From Pavlovales sp. CCMP2436 (taxonomy: Eukaryota; Haptophyta; Pavlovophyceae; Pavlovales), in the NCBI GenBank assembly GCA_026770615.1, contig MU631463.1:215317-231525 (forward strand): 16,209 bases of DNA, read 5' to 3'. The position numbers were made by a program, and so were the translations under genes. Of this stretch, positions 1-8,823 are shown in pieces. How positions within the stretch are numbered: the first letter of the stretch is position 1; the number at the start of each line of letters is the position of its first letter. The notes under the pieces are model-generated. The model did no database searches, was not told the DNA's origin, and saw only the letters and a list, made by a program, of their open reading frames with translations.

Positions 1-259
1 GGGGGGGGTATGTTAGTATTTTTGTTATTATTACCATTCTTATTATTGCTGTTCGGTTAGTGTTGAGTTATTATTCTTGATGTTGGCCGAGACGTGAAAA
101 GCAGGAAGGGCACCTACATATGCATATATTTATGATGACTGTTATTATCATTTTTACGGTTATTGTTGTTATTGCTGTTATTGCTACTGTTATTGCTATT
201 GCTGTTATCAATGTTCTCGTTGTGATTGTGATTGTGATTGTGAGTGTGGTTATGGTTAC
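1..259 (-). other. Start of intron 3 of the flippase gene, low-complexity
   Basis: After exon 3 a donor ATG|GTAACC is seen on the minus strand (GT at 259-258). From there to position 1 the sequence is a degenerate GTTATTGCT/GTGATT-type repeat ending in a G run. Frames are open here on both strands only because the sequence is low-complexity; they have no resemblance to flippase membrane segment 3. The next exon is outside the window. Confidence 0.6.
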
Positions 260-2117
260 CATGATTGCGCCGAGTGAGGCGTTGATGGTGCGCTCAACGA
301 GCGACATCTTGGAGGGGGTCTCGGTGGAGTTCATCGCCACCTTCGTCTCAGAGCCAGTGTACACGACTAAGTTTATATATTAATATTTTTATATATTATT
401 GTTATTATTATTATCGGAGCCAGTGTACACGACTGTTGTAATTGTTAATAATTTATATCTTATTATTATTATTATTATTATTATCGGAGCCAGTGTACAC
501 GACTGTTGTAGTTAGTCTTATTTTTATACATTATTATAATAATTATTATTATTATAAATATTATTATCGGAGCCAGTGTACACGACTGTTGTAATAATAG
601 ATATTTTATAGAATATTATTAATATCATTATTATCAGAGCCAGCGTACACGACTGTTGTAATTATTAATATTATTAATAATTTTATATATATAATAATAT
701 ATTTATTTTATGTTTCTTTTTCTCGGAGCCGTTGTACCCGACTGTTTTTTTTGATATTAATGATAATAATAATATTTTTATTATCATCATTATAATATTA
801 AGATTTATATTGTTGCTATCATTATTGTGTGTGTGTGTGTGTGTTGGGGGGAAAGGGGGGGGGGGGTTTTAGAGGGGATGGCGGTATCCGTGTGCTCGTG
901 GAAGGCCCTAGGTCTATCAGTGTGTACAGGGTGCACCACGGGGAGTCTGGGGATACCATTCCGAGGTCTATTTACGCCGCGAGGACCAGAAGGTGGCAAA
1001 GCAGGGCTCGCGCACGCATACACAAAGTTGGCTGGGAGATGTACACAACTACTGCGTGTGCGAACTCCACATGCCTACTCCCTTACTCACTGCCTTGGAG
1101 CTGCACATTCCAATACGGAGTTTTGTACCAGCTTGTGCCTACTGCGAATGCATATTCTTAATCTTCACACGAGTAGGCATCAGAGCTTCGCATTCTAATG
1201 CACAGCGCGTACCTACTGCGAGCGCGAACTCCACGTTGCGCAACACGGAGCCGCGCAGCAGCAGCGAGGAGGCGGTCAGCGGGTGTTCGACGCCGTCGCG
1301 CATCTTGAGCGATCCGGAGAAGTTGTGGATGTGCCGGCTGGGCGGTTCGAAGGAGATAGTGCCCACCACGGCCGCGTCCTCGCTGCTGCCCAGCGCGTGC
1401 GCCACCTCGAGAGGCGGCTCGCGCAGCTTGAGGTTCGTCTCGCCGTCGATGTTTGCGGTGTCCACATATGCCACCCCGTTGGCCGCCGAGGAGGTGAGCA
1501 GCACCGCGTCGGCGGGGAGCACCTGGCGGTCGCGCAGCACGACGAGGTCGCCAACGCGCAGGTCCTTGCAGAGCAGCGGCCCCTTCTGCGGCGCGCGCGC
1601 GAGCACCTTCGCGTTGTTCTCGGCGCGGTCGGAGCGGTACCTGCGCAGGTCCTCGTACCCCTCCTTGAGGGCCGTCAGAATCAGCACGAAAACAAGCACG
1701 CCCGAGGTGCTCCACGAGGCGTACGGCGTGACCCAGAGCTGCGGGGCACTCTCGCCGATGATCATCGCCACCGAGATCACCAAGTAGTACACGTTCGCCG
1801 CGCGCCTGGCGTTGGGGGTGGGCGGGGGGCAGGCGGGGCGGTGGAGCGTTGAGGGTGGCAGGGTGCGAGGGGCGCGGCGGAAGGGAGCAGGCGGGTAGCA
1901 GGTGCAGGCGGCAAGAGCGAGGGCACTGCGCGCGCCTGAACTGCTCGATGATCGCGTACGGGAACCACGGCTTGAAGGCGGAGAGCTTATACTTGATGGT
2001 CGACACCGAGTTGTTCACGCCCACGCGCCCCCGCTGGTCGGCGGTGCATATGGCGGCCGTCCGCCAGGCGAGGGGGGCGCCCTCGCCCTTCGGCCCGCCG
2101 CGCATCAGTGCTAGCAT
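260..2117 (-). CDS. P4-type phospholipid-transporting ATPase (flippase), N-terminal part, three exons, runs off left edge
   Basis: P4-ATPases flip aminophospholipids across eukaryotic membranes using ATP and an aspartyl-phosphate intermediate. Exons I infer: 1936-2117, 1213-1805 and 260-366, together 294 codons in one frame. Exon 1 has the family's NNSVSTIKY and IIEQFRR segment. Exon 2 continues with AANVYYL, two hydrophobic stretches (about residues 66-85 and 95-107), then the actuator domain with VDTANIDGETNLKLR; the DGET dephosphorylation motif is at about 181-184. Exon 3 has VYTGSETKVAMNSTETPSK, matching the conserved VVYTGxxTKxxxN stretch before membrane segment 3. The phosphorylation (DKTGT) and nucleotide-binding domains must lie beyond position 1. 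The start is uncertain: ATG at 2117 or 2105 is in frame. An ATG at 2205 opens another frame (MPPRVLKTLNAG...) that could be an upstream exon. Family identity is firm; subtype and substrate cannot be told. Confidence 0.88.
351..743. repeat. Six-unit array: true exon-3 start plus five intronic copies of acceptor and exon start
   Basis: The 18-nt core GAGCCAGTGTACACGACT occurs at 351-368 (the true exon 3 edge), 417-434, 487-504 and 570-587. It recurs with one change at 637-654 (GAGCCAGCG...) and with more at 726-743. Starts are 66, 70, 83, 67 and 89 bases apart, and the spacers are AT-rich and unlike each other. Read on the minus strand each copy is an acceptor (mostly TACAACAG) followed by TCGTGTACACTGGCTC, the first bases of exon 3. 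Decoy copies then run into GATAATAAT tracts and a stop. Confidence 0.85.
367..1212 (-). other. Intron 2 of the flippase gene, 846 nt, repeat-filled
   Basis: The donor on the minus strand is GCAGTAG|GTACGC (exon ends at 1213). The acceptor is CTTAG|TCGTGTACACTGG (exon 3 starts at 366). Splicing gives FALAVVVYTGSETK, matching the family. The intron holds a GT microsatellite (about 827-845), a G-rich run (846-870), long TTA/TAA tracts, and the exon-boundary repeats described separately. No other gene is seen inside it. Confidence 0.75.
1806..1935 (-). other. Intron 1 of the flippase gene, GC-AG type, 130 nt
   Basis: On the minus strand exon 1 ends TTC AG, the intron opens GCGCGCGCAG and closes CCAG, and exon 2 starts G CGC GCG GCG AAC. 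Joining here restores EQFRRAAN, the expected P4-ATPase sequence. AGGCGCGCG is present at both ends of the intron, so the edge is an exact direct repeat. The nearest GT gives EQFRRAQRAAN, a poorer fit, so a GC donor is preferred. Most of the intron is C-rich. Confidence 0.7.
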
Positions 2118-2205
2118 CCGCCTTGCTCGGCCCGCCGAGCAGCTCAACAACTTTCAGGTTGTTTCCAACGCCGGCGTTAAGTGTTTTTAAAACGCGCGGC
2201 GGCAT

Positions 2206-2454
2206 TTCTCGCCGCCATCTCCCCGAGTCATGACTGTGCCTGTGGAGGAGTTTTTGTGGGCAGTCAAGCGTCCGAAGCGTTTGAGAGCTCTGCTGCACAG
2301 TTTCCGACTTCGAAGAATTTGTTCAATGCTCTAAGGCCCTGCCTGACTAGCACAGAAACTCCAAACTCTTTTTAAACTATGCTGCCAGCAAGTGGGGGGC
2401 TGCAAGATCTGCTGTGCATCACAGTATCGGTCGAGCAGCAGGTGGTTAGTTCAA
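2206..2454. promoter_or_regulatory. Short divergent intergenic region between flippase and ankyrin gene
   Basis: The two flanking genes point away from each other, leaving about 250-340 bases depending on start codons. Both promoters probably lie here. I see no clear TATA box or other named element, so this call rests on position alone. Confidence 0.35.
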
Positions 2455-4415
2455 ATGACACAGTTAAGCGATGAACAGTTAACTAAACAAACCAACAAAA
2501 CTAACCAACTAACAACTAAAAAGAGGTTAGTTTTGAACTCAGAATGGCGGCACGCTGAGAATGGGCGAGGTTTGATGCGCGCGGAGACACCAGACATCTC
2601 CGCACAACCTCATTGGCGAGGTTTGATGCGCGCGGAGACACCGGGCCTCTCCGCGCTCGTCTGCAGCGGCGACATTGCTGGACTCCGGGCCGCCATTCGC
2701 AACCTTCGGGTCGGCGCCGCGGAGGCACAGGCGGCGCTGTGGCTCGCGCTTCGCAGCGCGCCGGACGCTTCGCTCATCGCCTGTATCACGCACCTCGTCG
2801 TACACGCCGGGGCGATCGTCTCTGCGCCCGACTTGGCGAGTGGCCAGCGGCAGAATGCGCTGCACATGGCCGCCGCCAGGGGCCATGCTGACGCAGTCGC
2901 CCTGCTGATGGCGCTGGGCGAGGAAGCGGTCGATGCGGTGGATGACGACAGGTTTGCGCGCGACCCCACCACACCACACACGCACAAACACGCACGCATA
3001 CACGTGCACTGTCCAACCGACTATATCTGCTACCCCACTGCTGCGATGGCAGGCGAACGGCGCTGCACATCGCAGCCGCCAACGCGGACGCGCGGACCGT
3101 GTTTGCGCTCCTCGCCTCTGGCGCGCGTCGCTACCGCCGTGATCGCTGGCGCAGGATTCCATTAGAATGCCTGGCAAGTGGTGAACGAGAAAGCCTCAGC
3201 ATCGTGGAGATGCTGTGCGTGCGCAGCCGCACCGCCGAGCAGCTTTCCGTCCTGCCGTCCACGCGAAAGCGGCGCGAGGGGCGCGACGCAGCGACGCAGG
3301 CGAGCGGCGAGCTGGCCGACCGACCGCTAGGCGATAAGGCGTGGGTGGCTTCCCCACCGTGGGCAGTGGGCGAACCTGCCGAGGACGGGGCGGCGGGTTC
3401 GGTGACGGGCGAGCCACGCAGTCGAAACTCATCGCCGAGCTCTCCCGTCTCACTCCCTCTCAGCAGCGTCTCGCCCCGCTCCCACGCGTGTCGCTCCGGC
3501 GACGAGGCGTGGAGTGAGGCCAGCCCCCCGCAGTGGCCCTTGATGCCTCCCGCGCAACCACTCGTACCTGTGCAGCAGCAGATATGCGCGCTCACTCTGC
3601 AGCTGCAGCTCGCAGCGGCCGACGCTGGGGTAGCGCCTGCTGCGTGCTCTGCCTACTCGCTCGTCAATGGCGCCGCCTTTGACTACCGCAATGCCAGGCT
3701 TGCGGACATACTACGCGCGAATTTGCGTGCGCAGGAGGCGCGGCAGGCTAAGCTCGAGAGAGCCGAGGGGAGGGTGCGCGCGCACCTTTTCGAACTGGTC
3801 GAGTTGCAACTCGCCGCCGCCGCGCGCGTGCGCGGAGAAAACCGCGCGCTCGCCGCCCGGCTTGCCGTCGCGACCAAGCGCGCCGCGGCGCTCGAGCACG
3901 ACTTAAGCGGCACGCCTCTGGGGCTCCCTCCGTCCAGGTTGCCCACGCGCTCGCACGTGCACCGACAGCCGTGCCTCTCGGGCGAGAGCGCGCACGCCTC
4001 CTCGGCGCACGAGCGCGAGCGCGAGGTGGAGATCAACCGTCGTCTTCTTCTGCTAGATCTTCGCAGGCAGGACTTCGAAGAGCGGGAGGCGTGCCTGGCG
4101 CTGCAGGAAGCCGGCCTCGACGAGCAGCGCGCGGCCCTTTCGCGCGTGCTCGCCCTGCTGCCCGACGCTGCCAAAGCCTCTGACGGCGGCGGTAGCGCAT
4201 CGAGGCTGGCGCAGCTAGCTGCCGTGCGCGAGCTCGGCGCTCTCTCGCGTACGGACGGGCGGCAGGGGAGCGCAAGTCCGCCGGCTCTGCTCAAGCCAGC
4301 GAACGGCGCGCGGGGCAGCGGTCGGGGTCGCGTCGTTCGACCAGCAGGGGCCGAGGGAGAGGCGCGAGGTGCGGCTGCTCGGGAGGGGCGCCAGGCGAGC
4401 GGCAGTGCCCTTTAA
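2455..4415 (+). CDS. Ankyrin-repeat and coiled-coil protein, two exons
   Basis: Exons 2455-2951 and 3053-4415 join to 619 codons. The 101-nt GT-AG intron (GACAG|GTTTGC to GGCAG|GCGAAC) splits an ankyrin repeat: joining gives DDDRRTALHIAAANADA, a normal repeat start. Ankyrin repeats are seen at about residues 135-165 (QNALHMAAARGHADAVALL) and 166-190, with a weaker one before them. After about residue 220 comes a Ser/Pro-rich linker, then two Ala/Arg/Glu-rich coiled coils at about 379-450 and 485-535, and a basic Gly/Arg/Ala tail. Such proteins usually act as protein-binding scaffolds; no enzyme domain is visible. The start is uncertain: ATGs at 2455, 2575 and 2626 are all in frame. The 2455-2520 segment is AAC/CAA-rich and may be untranslated, so 2575 or 2626 could be the real start. 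Confidence 0.72.
2564..2665 (+). repeat. 51-bp in-frame tandem duplication near the ankyrin gene start
   Basis: GGCGAGGTTTGATGCGCGCG followed by GAGACACC occurs twice, at about 2564 and 2615, spaced 51 bases apart. In protein it gives RGLMRAETPDISAQPHW then RGLMRAETPGLSALVCS. Both units carry an in-frame ATG. Confidence 0.75.
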
Positions 4416-4495
4416 TAATAATTTCAGAGATTTTGCCATAAGAAGAGCCTTCATATGTACAACCATGTCCTAAAGCACCTCCTAAAGCCATCATC

Positions 4496-4549
4496 GGACT
4501 TTTTCGCAATTTCCCCCCGGACTGGTCATTAATTCAAATTTCGACCCGT
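4496..4549. repeat. Stray terminal fragment of the 420-bp inverted-repeat element family
   Basis: About 54 bases, containing CCGGACTGGTCATTAATTC and ATTTCGACCC, match the reverse complement of the left end of the element at 15016-15435 with several changes. It stops where the TG-rich run begins. I found no partner end nearby, so it is a remnant or a solo end. Confidence 0.6.
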
Positions 4550-4624
4550 GTGTGATGTGCGTGAGTGTGTATTGTGTGTGTGATGTGTGCGGGTGTGTAT
4601 GGTATTGGTAGTGTGTGTGTCACT
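4550..4624. repeat. TG-rich microsatellite
   Basis: Degenerate GTGTGTGATGTG-type repeat directly after the stray element end. Confidence 0.7.
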
Positions 4625-5165
4625 GCGTGAAGGTTTGAGGGCACCGCCTTGACGCTAGGCAAGACGATGCCGTCGCGAACGTGTGAAATTCGTGTTGATT
4701 AGTTAACAGTTTTAGTTTACTGTTTAGTTGGTTTTGTTGTTTAAGGGATCGGACGCTTGGGTGCGGGGCTCATTTACGATTGAATGATGAGAGCAGCAGC
4801 GGTGATGACGATGGGAAAAGAAACCGGCGGGCCTGACGCGGTGACGGCAACTTAGGCGAGGACGGACGTGGGTACTTTCGGCAACTCAACGTAACGTGAT
4901 TTTTGTCAGTGGTGAACCTACAGTGCATAGGCGCAGCTGGAGGTACCTGCGGGCACGGCGGATTCACTCGCGAGCGTGACGTCGTTATGAACCGACGTCG
5001 ATGAGTGGTCGAACGAGCGTCCCTCGACATAAATTGCACCAAATGCACGAGACTATCAGCCAGCCAGCCAGCCAGCCAGCGAATCCAGTGTGTGGACGAA
5101 ATCAGCCCGTGAGCGCCCAGTGGCGGGCTACGCGGCTTCATGAGACGACCGCGTCTCCTGTCGCT
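4625..5165. other. Stretch without a recognisable gene
   Basis: I see no convincing coding sequence. It contains a (CAGC)6 microsatellite at 5057-5080 and a GACGTCG/CGACGTC inverted pair at 4978-4999. Open frames on either strand are Ser/Arg/Pro-rich and look like chance. Confidence 0.5.
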
Positions 5166-5418
5166 GGTGGTATTATAAAATTAGAATGACGTGCGCTGTG
5201 TGCGCAGCTCGCCGAACCTGTCCCTTTTCACGGGGGCGGCTGTTATCTCCTTCCCCCAGCCACGATTCCCAACAAGGGGTCTTTAGCCGGTCGGACAGGG
5301 TGACTCAATAATCATCCTTTTATGACTGAATAAATTTTCTTTTCTCAACAAACTATACTTCATTAGGTCTGTTGGTGGTATGTGCTGGATTGGGTTCCTC
5401 GAAAGTGAGTAGTGATGT
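5166..5418 (+). repeat. Dispersed repeat, copy 1 (uninterrupted)
   Basis: It matches the reverse complement of 14948-15606 apart from the 420-bp insertion there. Shared blocks include GACGTGCGCTGTGTGCGCAG (one change in the other copy), CTCAACAAACTATA and GGTTCCTCGAAAGTGAGTAG. The last 65 bases read TSLGLLVVCAGLGSSKVSSDV, against TSLGPLVVCASLGSSKVSSDV in copy 2; several of the base differences are silent, suggesting this end was once coding. I do not recognise the protein. Copy 1 keeps the empty TATA target. Confidence 0.8.
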
Positions 5419-5940
5419 CGCTGATTATGACTCAGATTTGAATGTGTGCTGTACCTGCCATTCTGGGTGAGCGCATTGGTGTGATTATGGCGTGTCCTGG
5501 CTAGTTGCATGGTTTTCCATCTCGTGTGCTTCCGGTTCTTGGTGCTTCTTGTGACCATGGGCAGCCTCCTGTGGGTGGCAGTGAGGCTTCTGTGGGCTTT
5601 GATGTGCCGTTGGTGGGTGTCCAGGGTGGGCCTGCGCGGTAGAGTTCCAGGGTTCGGTGGACTTTCTTCCCGTCAACGTGGTGCGTGGCAACTGCCATCG
5701 CCGTCGCGCAAGTGTAACCATTCGCCGTACATATGTATCCCTTTTTAAGTGACTAAACGTCAATTTAAGGTAATTAAAAGTCGATGTAATCAGTCGGCGT
5801 TTGTGTGCCACTCCGCTGCCACTCCGTGTTCGTCAAAATGGAACCAAAAAATAAAGATTTCAGAACGATGCAGAACTTTCCGACCCGCCTGCCGATCGAG
5901 GTGAGAGGGAGAGGAAGAGACTGAGCCTGCACGCAGAGAT
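5419..5940. other. Stretch without a firm gene
   Basis: The frame from the repeat continues as VADYDSDLNVCCTCHSG and stops near 5470. A second plus-strand frame (HGQPPVGGSEASVGFDVP) at about 5545-5632 looks mildly protein-like. Neither is recognised, and no splice pair clearly links them. The rest appears non-coding. Confidence 0.4.
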
Positions 5941-5947
5941 CTCTGGC

Positions 5948-6705
5948 ATGCCGCCTTCTATGTCGCTCGCACGATATTGCCGCCTGCTTGCTGCTGGCGA
6001 CCGCGTTACGCGGCTTCAAGATGAACTCGTGGCAGTCCCGCCTCGACAAGACCACCCTCCGGGAGACCTAGGGCTCGGCTCCCGAATTCGCCTCCTCGCC
6101 GCGACGGACCCAGCTCTAAAGGCGGACGTGAGGGCGTTGATCGACATACTGCGCGCGTCTGACTTCGCCTCCAGGTGGGCATCCGGCCGCCATCGACTTG
6201 TTTTTCCCTCTCGGAACGACAGCGCGTGCCGAACTCGATGGGCTCGCAGACGCTGCGCAAGCAGATGCGCCGGAGATCCTGCAGCCAGCCAAGAGCGCTT
6301 GGCTCTCGTAGGTGAGCGATTCGTCTTCGTCGCCGGTGTTCTCAACGCTAATCCGGCGGCGGGAGTGGCCTCGCGCGTGGCGCTGGCGGTCGACACTCCC
6401 AGGAGCAAAGATACAGGGGATCGCGGGCAATAAGAAACCGTCGCGTTAAGAAACTGAGCCTCGCTTTTCAGCCCTTCAATCGTAATTAACCATTGTTTCT
6501 ATGTAATTTGCTAAGAAACTCAGCCTCAGCCTCAAAACTAACGCGCCGTTCTTATTGCCCGCGATCCCCTGTAGTTGACGAGGCCAAGGATTTACTGCGC
6601 CGCACCCCGAAGGGGCTCGAGACACCAAAGTACGTTGACGTGCGCGCGATCGACAGCTCGCTCGTCCTGGGCTACCCCGGACCGATCGAGCTGCGCGCCT
6701 ACGAG
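5948..6705 (+). CDS. Possible gene fragment ending in a SOUL-like heme-binding domain start
   Basis: Proposed exons are 5948-6311 and 6575-6705. The donor GTAG|GTGAGC at 6312 and the acceptor CTGTAG at 6574 are phase-compatible and join to ALVVDEAKDLLRRTPKGL. The second exon reads LETPKYVDVRAID then GPIELRAYE, and ends at a good donor, GAG|GTGAGC (6706). A Glu-Thr-x-Lys-Tyr segment followed by an (I/V)E(I/L)RxYE segment is how many plastid SOUL heme-binding proteins begin. The similarity is short and I am not sure of it. The first exon is Arg/Cys-rich past about residue 75 and may be misread there. No following exon is visible, so the locus may be truncated. Confidence is in coding potential more than in family. 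Confidence 0.33.
6412..6573 (-). mobile_element. MITE copy 1 (TA target, about 25-bp inverted ends), inside the SOUL-like locus
   Basis: It begins TACAGGGGATCGCGGGCAAT and ends with the reverse complement, with 25 matching bases at each end. The outermost TA on each side fits a TA target duplication of the Tc1/mariner superfamily. It is 162 bp with no coding capacity. It lies in reverse orientation relative to the copies at 12431 and 13182. Its right edge, CCCTGTAG, supplies the AG that I propose as the splice acceptor of the next exon. Confidence 0.85.
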
Positions 6706-7130
6706 GTGAGCAACCCCAACTAGATTTTATTATTATTTATATTCTGAGGGTCGGGCGCAGTGCTCAGACCAACTCGAATTCTCAAACAACGACAGACAGA
6801 CAGCCAGTGTACCCATGTCACGACCCCCGCCCAACGGCTTCTTTGTGTGCATCTTGGCATGATGCTCTCAGACCCAGACCTCTTAAAAATGCCGAGCTGC
6901 TAATAATAATAATAAAATAGCAACAACAATAAGAAGAAGAAGAAAATTAAGTACAATAATGATCACGCTAATAATATTAATAATATTTTCAATCTTATTC
7001 AATTAAAACTATACTTAATAGTAATATTATTATTCTTAATAATAATATTAATAATAACAATAGTATGTGTTAATAATATTATTAATATTATTCATATTCA
7101 TATTAGTTTTTTGTTGACGTTGGCGATGGT
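6706..7130. other. AT-rich stretch with TAA/TTA microsatellites, no gene
   Basis: After a short GC-containing part (6745-6900, including GACAGACAGACAG) the sequence is almost only TAATAATATT-type repeat to about 7105. No coding sequence or RNA gene is seen. Confidence 0.6.
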
Positions 7131-7133
7131 AAT

Positions 7134-7191
7134 ACGCATCTTCGAGATCCGGCGTAAGTGACACGCATCTTCGAGATCCGGCGCAAGTAGA
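7134..7191 (+). repeat. 29-bp tandem duplication
   Basis: ACGCATCTTCGAGATCCGGC starts at 7134 and again at 7163, a period of 29. The units differ by T/C after the shared block and at the end. The following 7192-7560 has no recognisable gene. Confidence 0.75.
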
Positions 7192-7563
7192 CGCCGAGCG
7201 CCGCCTCATGCAGGTCCTGACCGGCCACGCACACTCCCAAACCGCGAAAGCTTAACGCGACCGACTCGTTCGACTACGCGAGTTCCTCAATCTTTATCAG
7301 ACCCCGCACCAACTCGGACGAGTGCTGACCGCAATTCCGTCATCGATACATCAGTGCTGCGCTGTCGGCTGAGTCCGGCCGCTGCCAAGTGCCAAATGCC
7401 AAGATCTCACGTGCTTATAGGATCGCGAATTTTGATTCCAATTTATAAACTTCTTCTAGTTGTTCACATACAGGAGCTTATTATTTTTTTCGGGTGAGCA
7501 TTACATGCTAGAACTAATGCTAATTGTAAAATACTCAAGATAATTGGTGACGAAGAAGGCCGG

Positions 7564-7668
7564 CCGCTTGCGTTCCTCTTGACTAAGCGGCACAGCAGAG
7601 GAACGCAAGCGGCTCGCTGTGCTTACGTTCAGAGGCGTGCTGCTACGACAACACGCGAAGCAGCACGC
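7564..7668. repeat. Cluster of inverted repeats (two strong hairpins)
   Basis: CCGCTTGCGTTCCTC at 7564-7578 pairs perfectly with 7598-7612 (15 bp, 19-nt loop). GCGTGCTGCT at 7635-7644 pairs with 7659-7668 (10 bp). CACAGC/GCTGTG also flank the second arm of the first. Likely the end or core of a foldback element; family unknown. Confidence 0.65.
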
Positions 7669-7680
7669 AGAGGCACGTGG

Positions 7681-7750
7681 TTTTTGTATTGGTATTAGTA
7701 CTGGTATTAGTATTCGTATTAGTTTGGTATAAGTATACGTGTTCGTATTA
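7681..7750 (+). repeat. Degenerate GTATTA tandem repeat
   Basis: Imperfect six-base units (GGTATTAGTA, TCGTATTAGT) over about 70 bases, with no coding signal. Confidence 0.6.
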
Positions 7751-7845
7751 AGGCCGTGAGATCAAGGCGTGAAAATGATTGTTATCAGTGATTGTTCGTG
7801 ATTAAATAAGAAAGTGCATCTTGCAACTCTGAAAAATATAATATA

Positions 7846-8180
7846 AGTCCGATGGAGGCGGCCGCGCGCATCAAGAAGCAACTCATCGACACGATCGGTA
7901 CGATCGCGGCACGCAGCCATGCGCAGCTGCTGCTCGCACGCTTGAACGCGCTGGCCCCGATCGCTGCCCAGCGGGGGAATACGACAAACAGCAACCAGCA
8001 GATCATCTCCCTAAACGCCCTTGCCCGGGCACACTACCGGAGATCCATCGGCACGCGCGGTGGCGCCCAAGCCAGCGCAGCCGACTAAGGCACGCAGCAG
8101 GCAATGGGCGACGCAGCGCTCAGACCAGCAAAACATTCAGAACAGTCAGACGCCAGCTTGAATCCCTATCAGTAATATAA
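7846..8180 (+). mobile_element. Retroelement fragment copy A (5'-truncated, non-LTR-like)
   Basis: From about 7846 it matches the reverse complement of 10265-10600 almost base for base. It includes the end of a frame (ATG 7852 to TAA 8088) with IKKQLIDTIGTIAARSHAQL and ending RRSIGTRGGAQASAAD. The protein differs from copy B at one residue over the shared part. The upstream DNA is unrelated, so copy A is cut at its 5' side. The frame is the C-terminus of a longer element protein, not a gene starting at this ATG. It shares the 3' end AATCCCTATCA..AATATA with the other copies. Confidence 0.75.
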
Positions 8181-8274
8181 ATAAACCAACATTAAAAAAT
8201 AAACCTAAATACGCTTCTAAGTATATTTTATGGTCGTTTCTATTAGGGTCAATTATTATTACTATGAGCAGATG

Positions 8275-8655
8275 ACGAATTCATGCATAAAGCGTTGGAG
8301 CGCTAAGATCAGCTAGATTTGTCACACCGCCAGCCAGAACGCCCCTACACTTTAGATACATATATATGAGCCCTGCACACGCACACGAGTTCTCGACATT
8401 CAAAACCACCTCGCTTCCCAGCGATATGTCACCGCTGGGATCACGAATGGACTCGCTTGCTCGCGCACTGTCGGGCGGCCCCGCGTTGCGCAGCGACTCC
8501 AGCGCTTTGTTTTCGGCTTCCTCATCATCCACCACTTCTACCAGCTCCCCACTTCGGCGTAGCGCGTAGGAGCCTGCGTCAGAGCGCTTAGATCAGCCTG
8601 ACTTGAACTTGAAACGTACCGCCAGCCCGAACCCCCCTACATTAATATATGAGCA
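8275..8655 (-). repeat. Two direct copies of a 75-bp module flanking a short open frame
   Basis: The modules at about 8290-8368 and 8581-8652 share GAGCGCT(A/T)AGATCAGC, ACCGCCAGCC(A/C)GAAC, CCCCTACA and a TATATGAG end. Between them, on the minus strand, an open frame (VDDEEAENKALESLRNAGPP..) is acidic and protein-like but unrecognised. Further partial copies are at 11140-11185, 12162-12232 and 13154-13177. Confidence 0.6.
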
Positions 8656-8823
8656 CGTTGCCCGCGACGTTACAGAACCCAACACCTGCATTTCTCTTGT
8701 TTTGCATGGGCTCTAGCCCGTCCCCAACACGCGCTGGGTGTGTAGGTCGCGCCGGTCTCTCAGATTGCACCCCTAGCTACTCTGGATCCCCGCCCGTTTG
8801 AGCAAAGTGAGGGCGGTCGGTAG

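Noticed and set aside
120..383. Plus-strand open frame with Ile/Val-rich protein
   Set aside because: It is the complement of a flippase exon plus low-complexity intron; composition comes from GTTATT repeats.
351..743. CRISPR-like array (short repeats with unlike spacers)
   Set aside because: The host is eukaryotic, spacers are AT microsatellite of uneven length, and the core equals the start of a flippase exon.
1283..1852. Long plus-strand open frame
   Set aside because: Antisense shadow of flippase exon 2; His/Arg-rich and family-free.
4770..5141. Minus-strand open frame of 123 residues
   Set aside because: Ser/Pro/Arg-rich, includes the CAGC microsatellite as LAGWLAD-type repeats, no conserved feature.
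7852..8088. Stand-alone gene with ATG at 7852
   Set aside because: Copy B shows the same frame running on upstream of this Met, so it is a truncated C-terminus.
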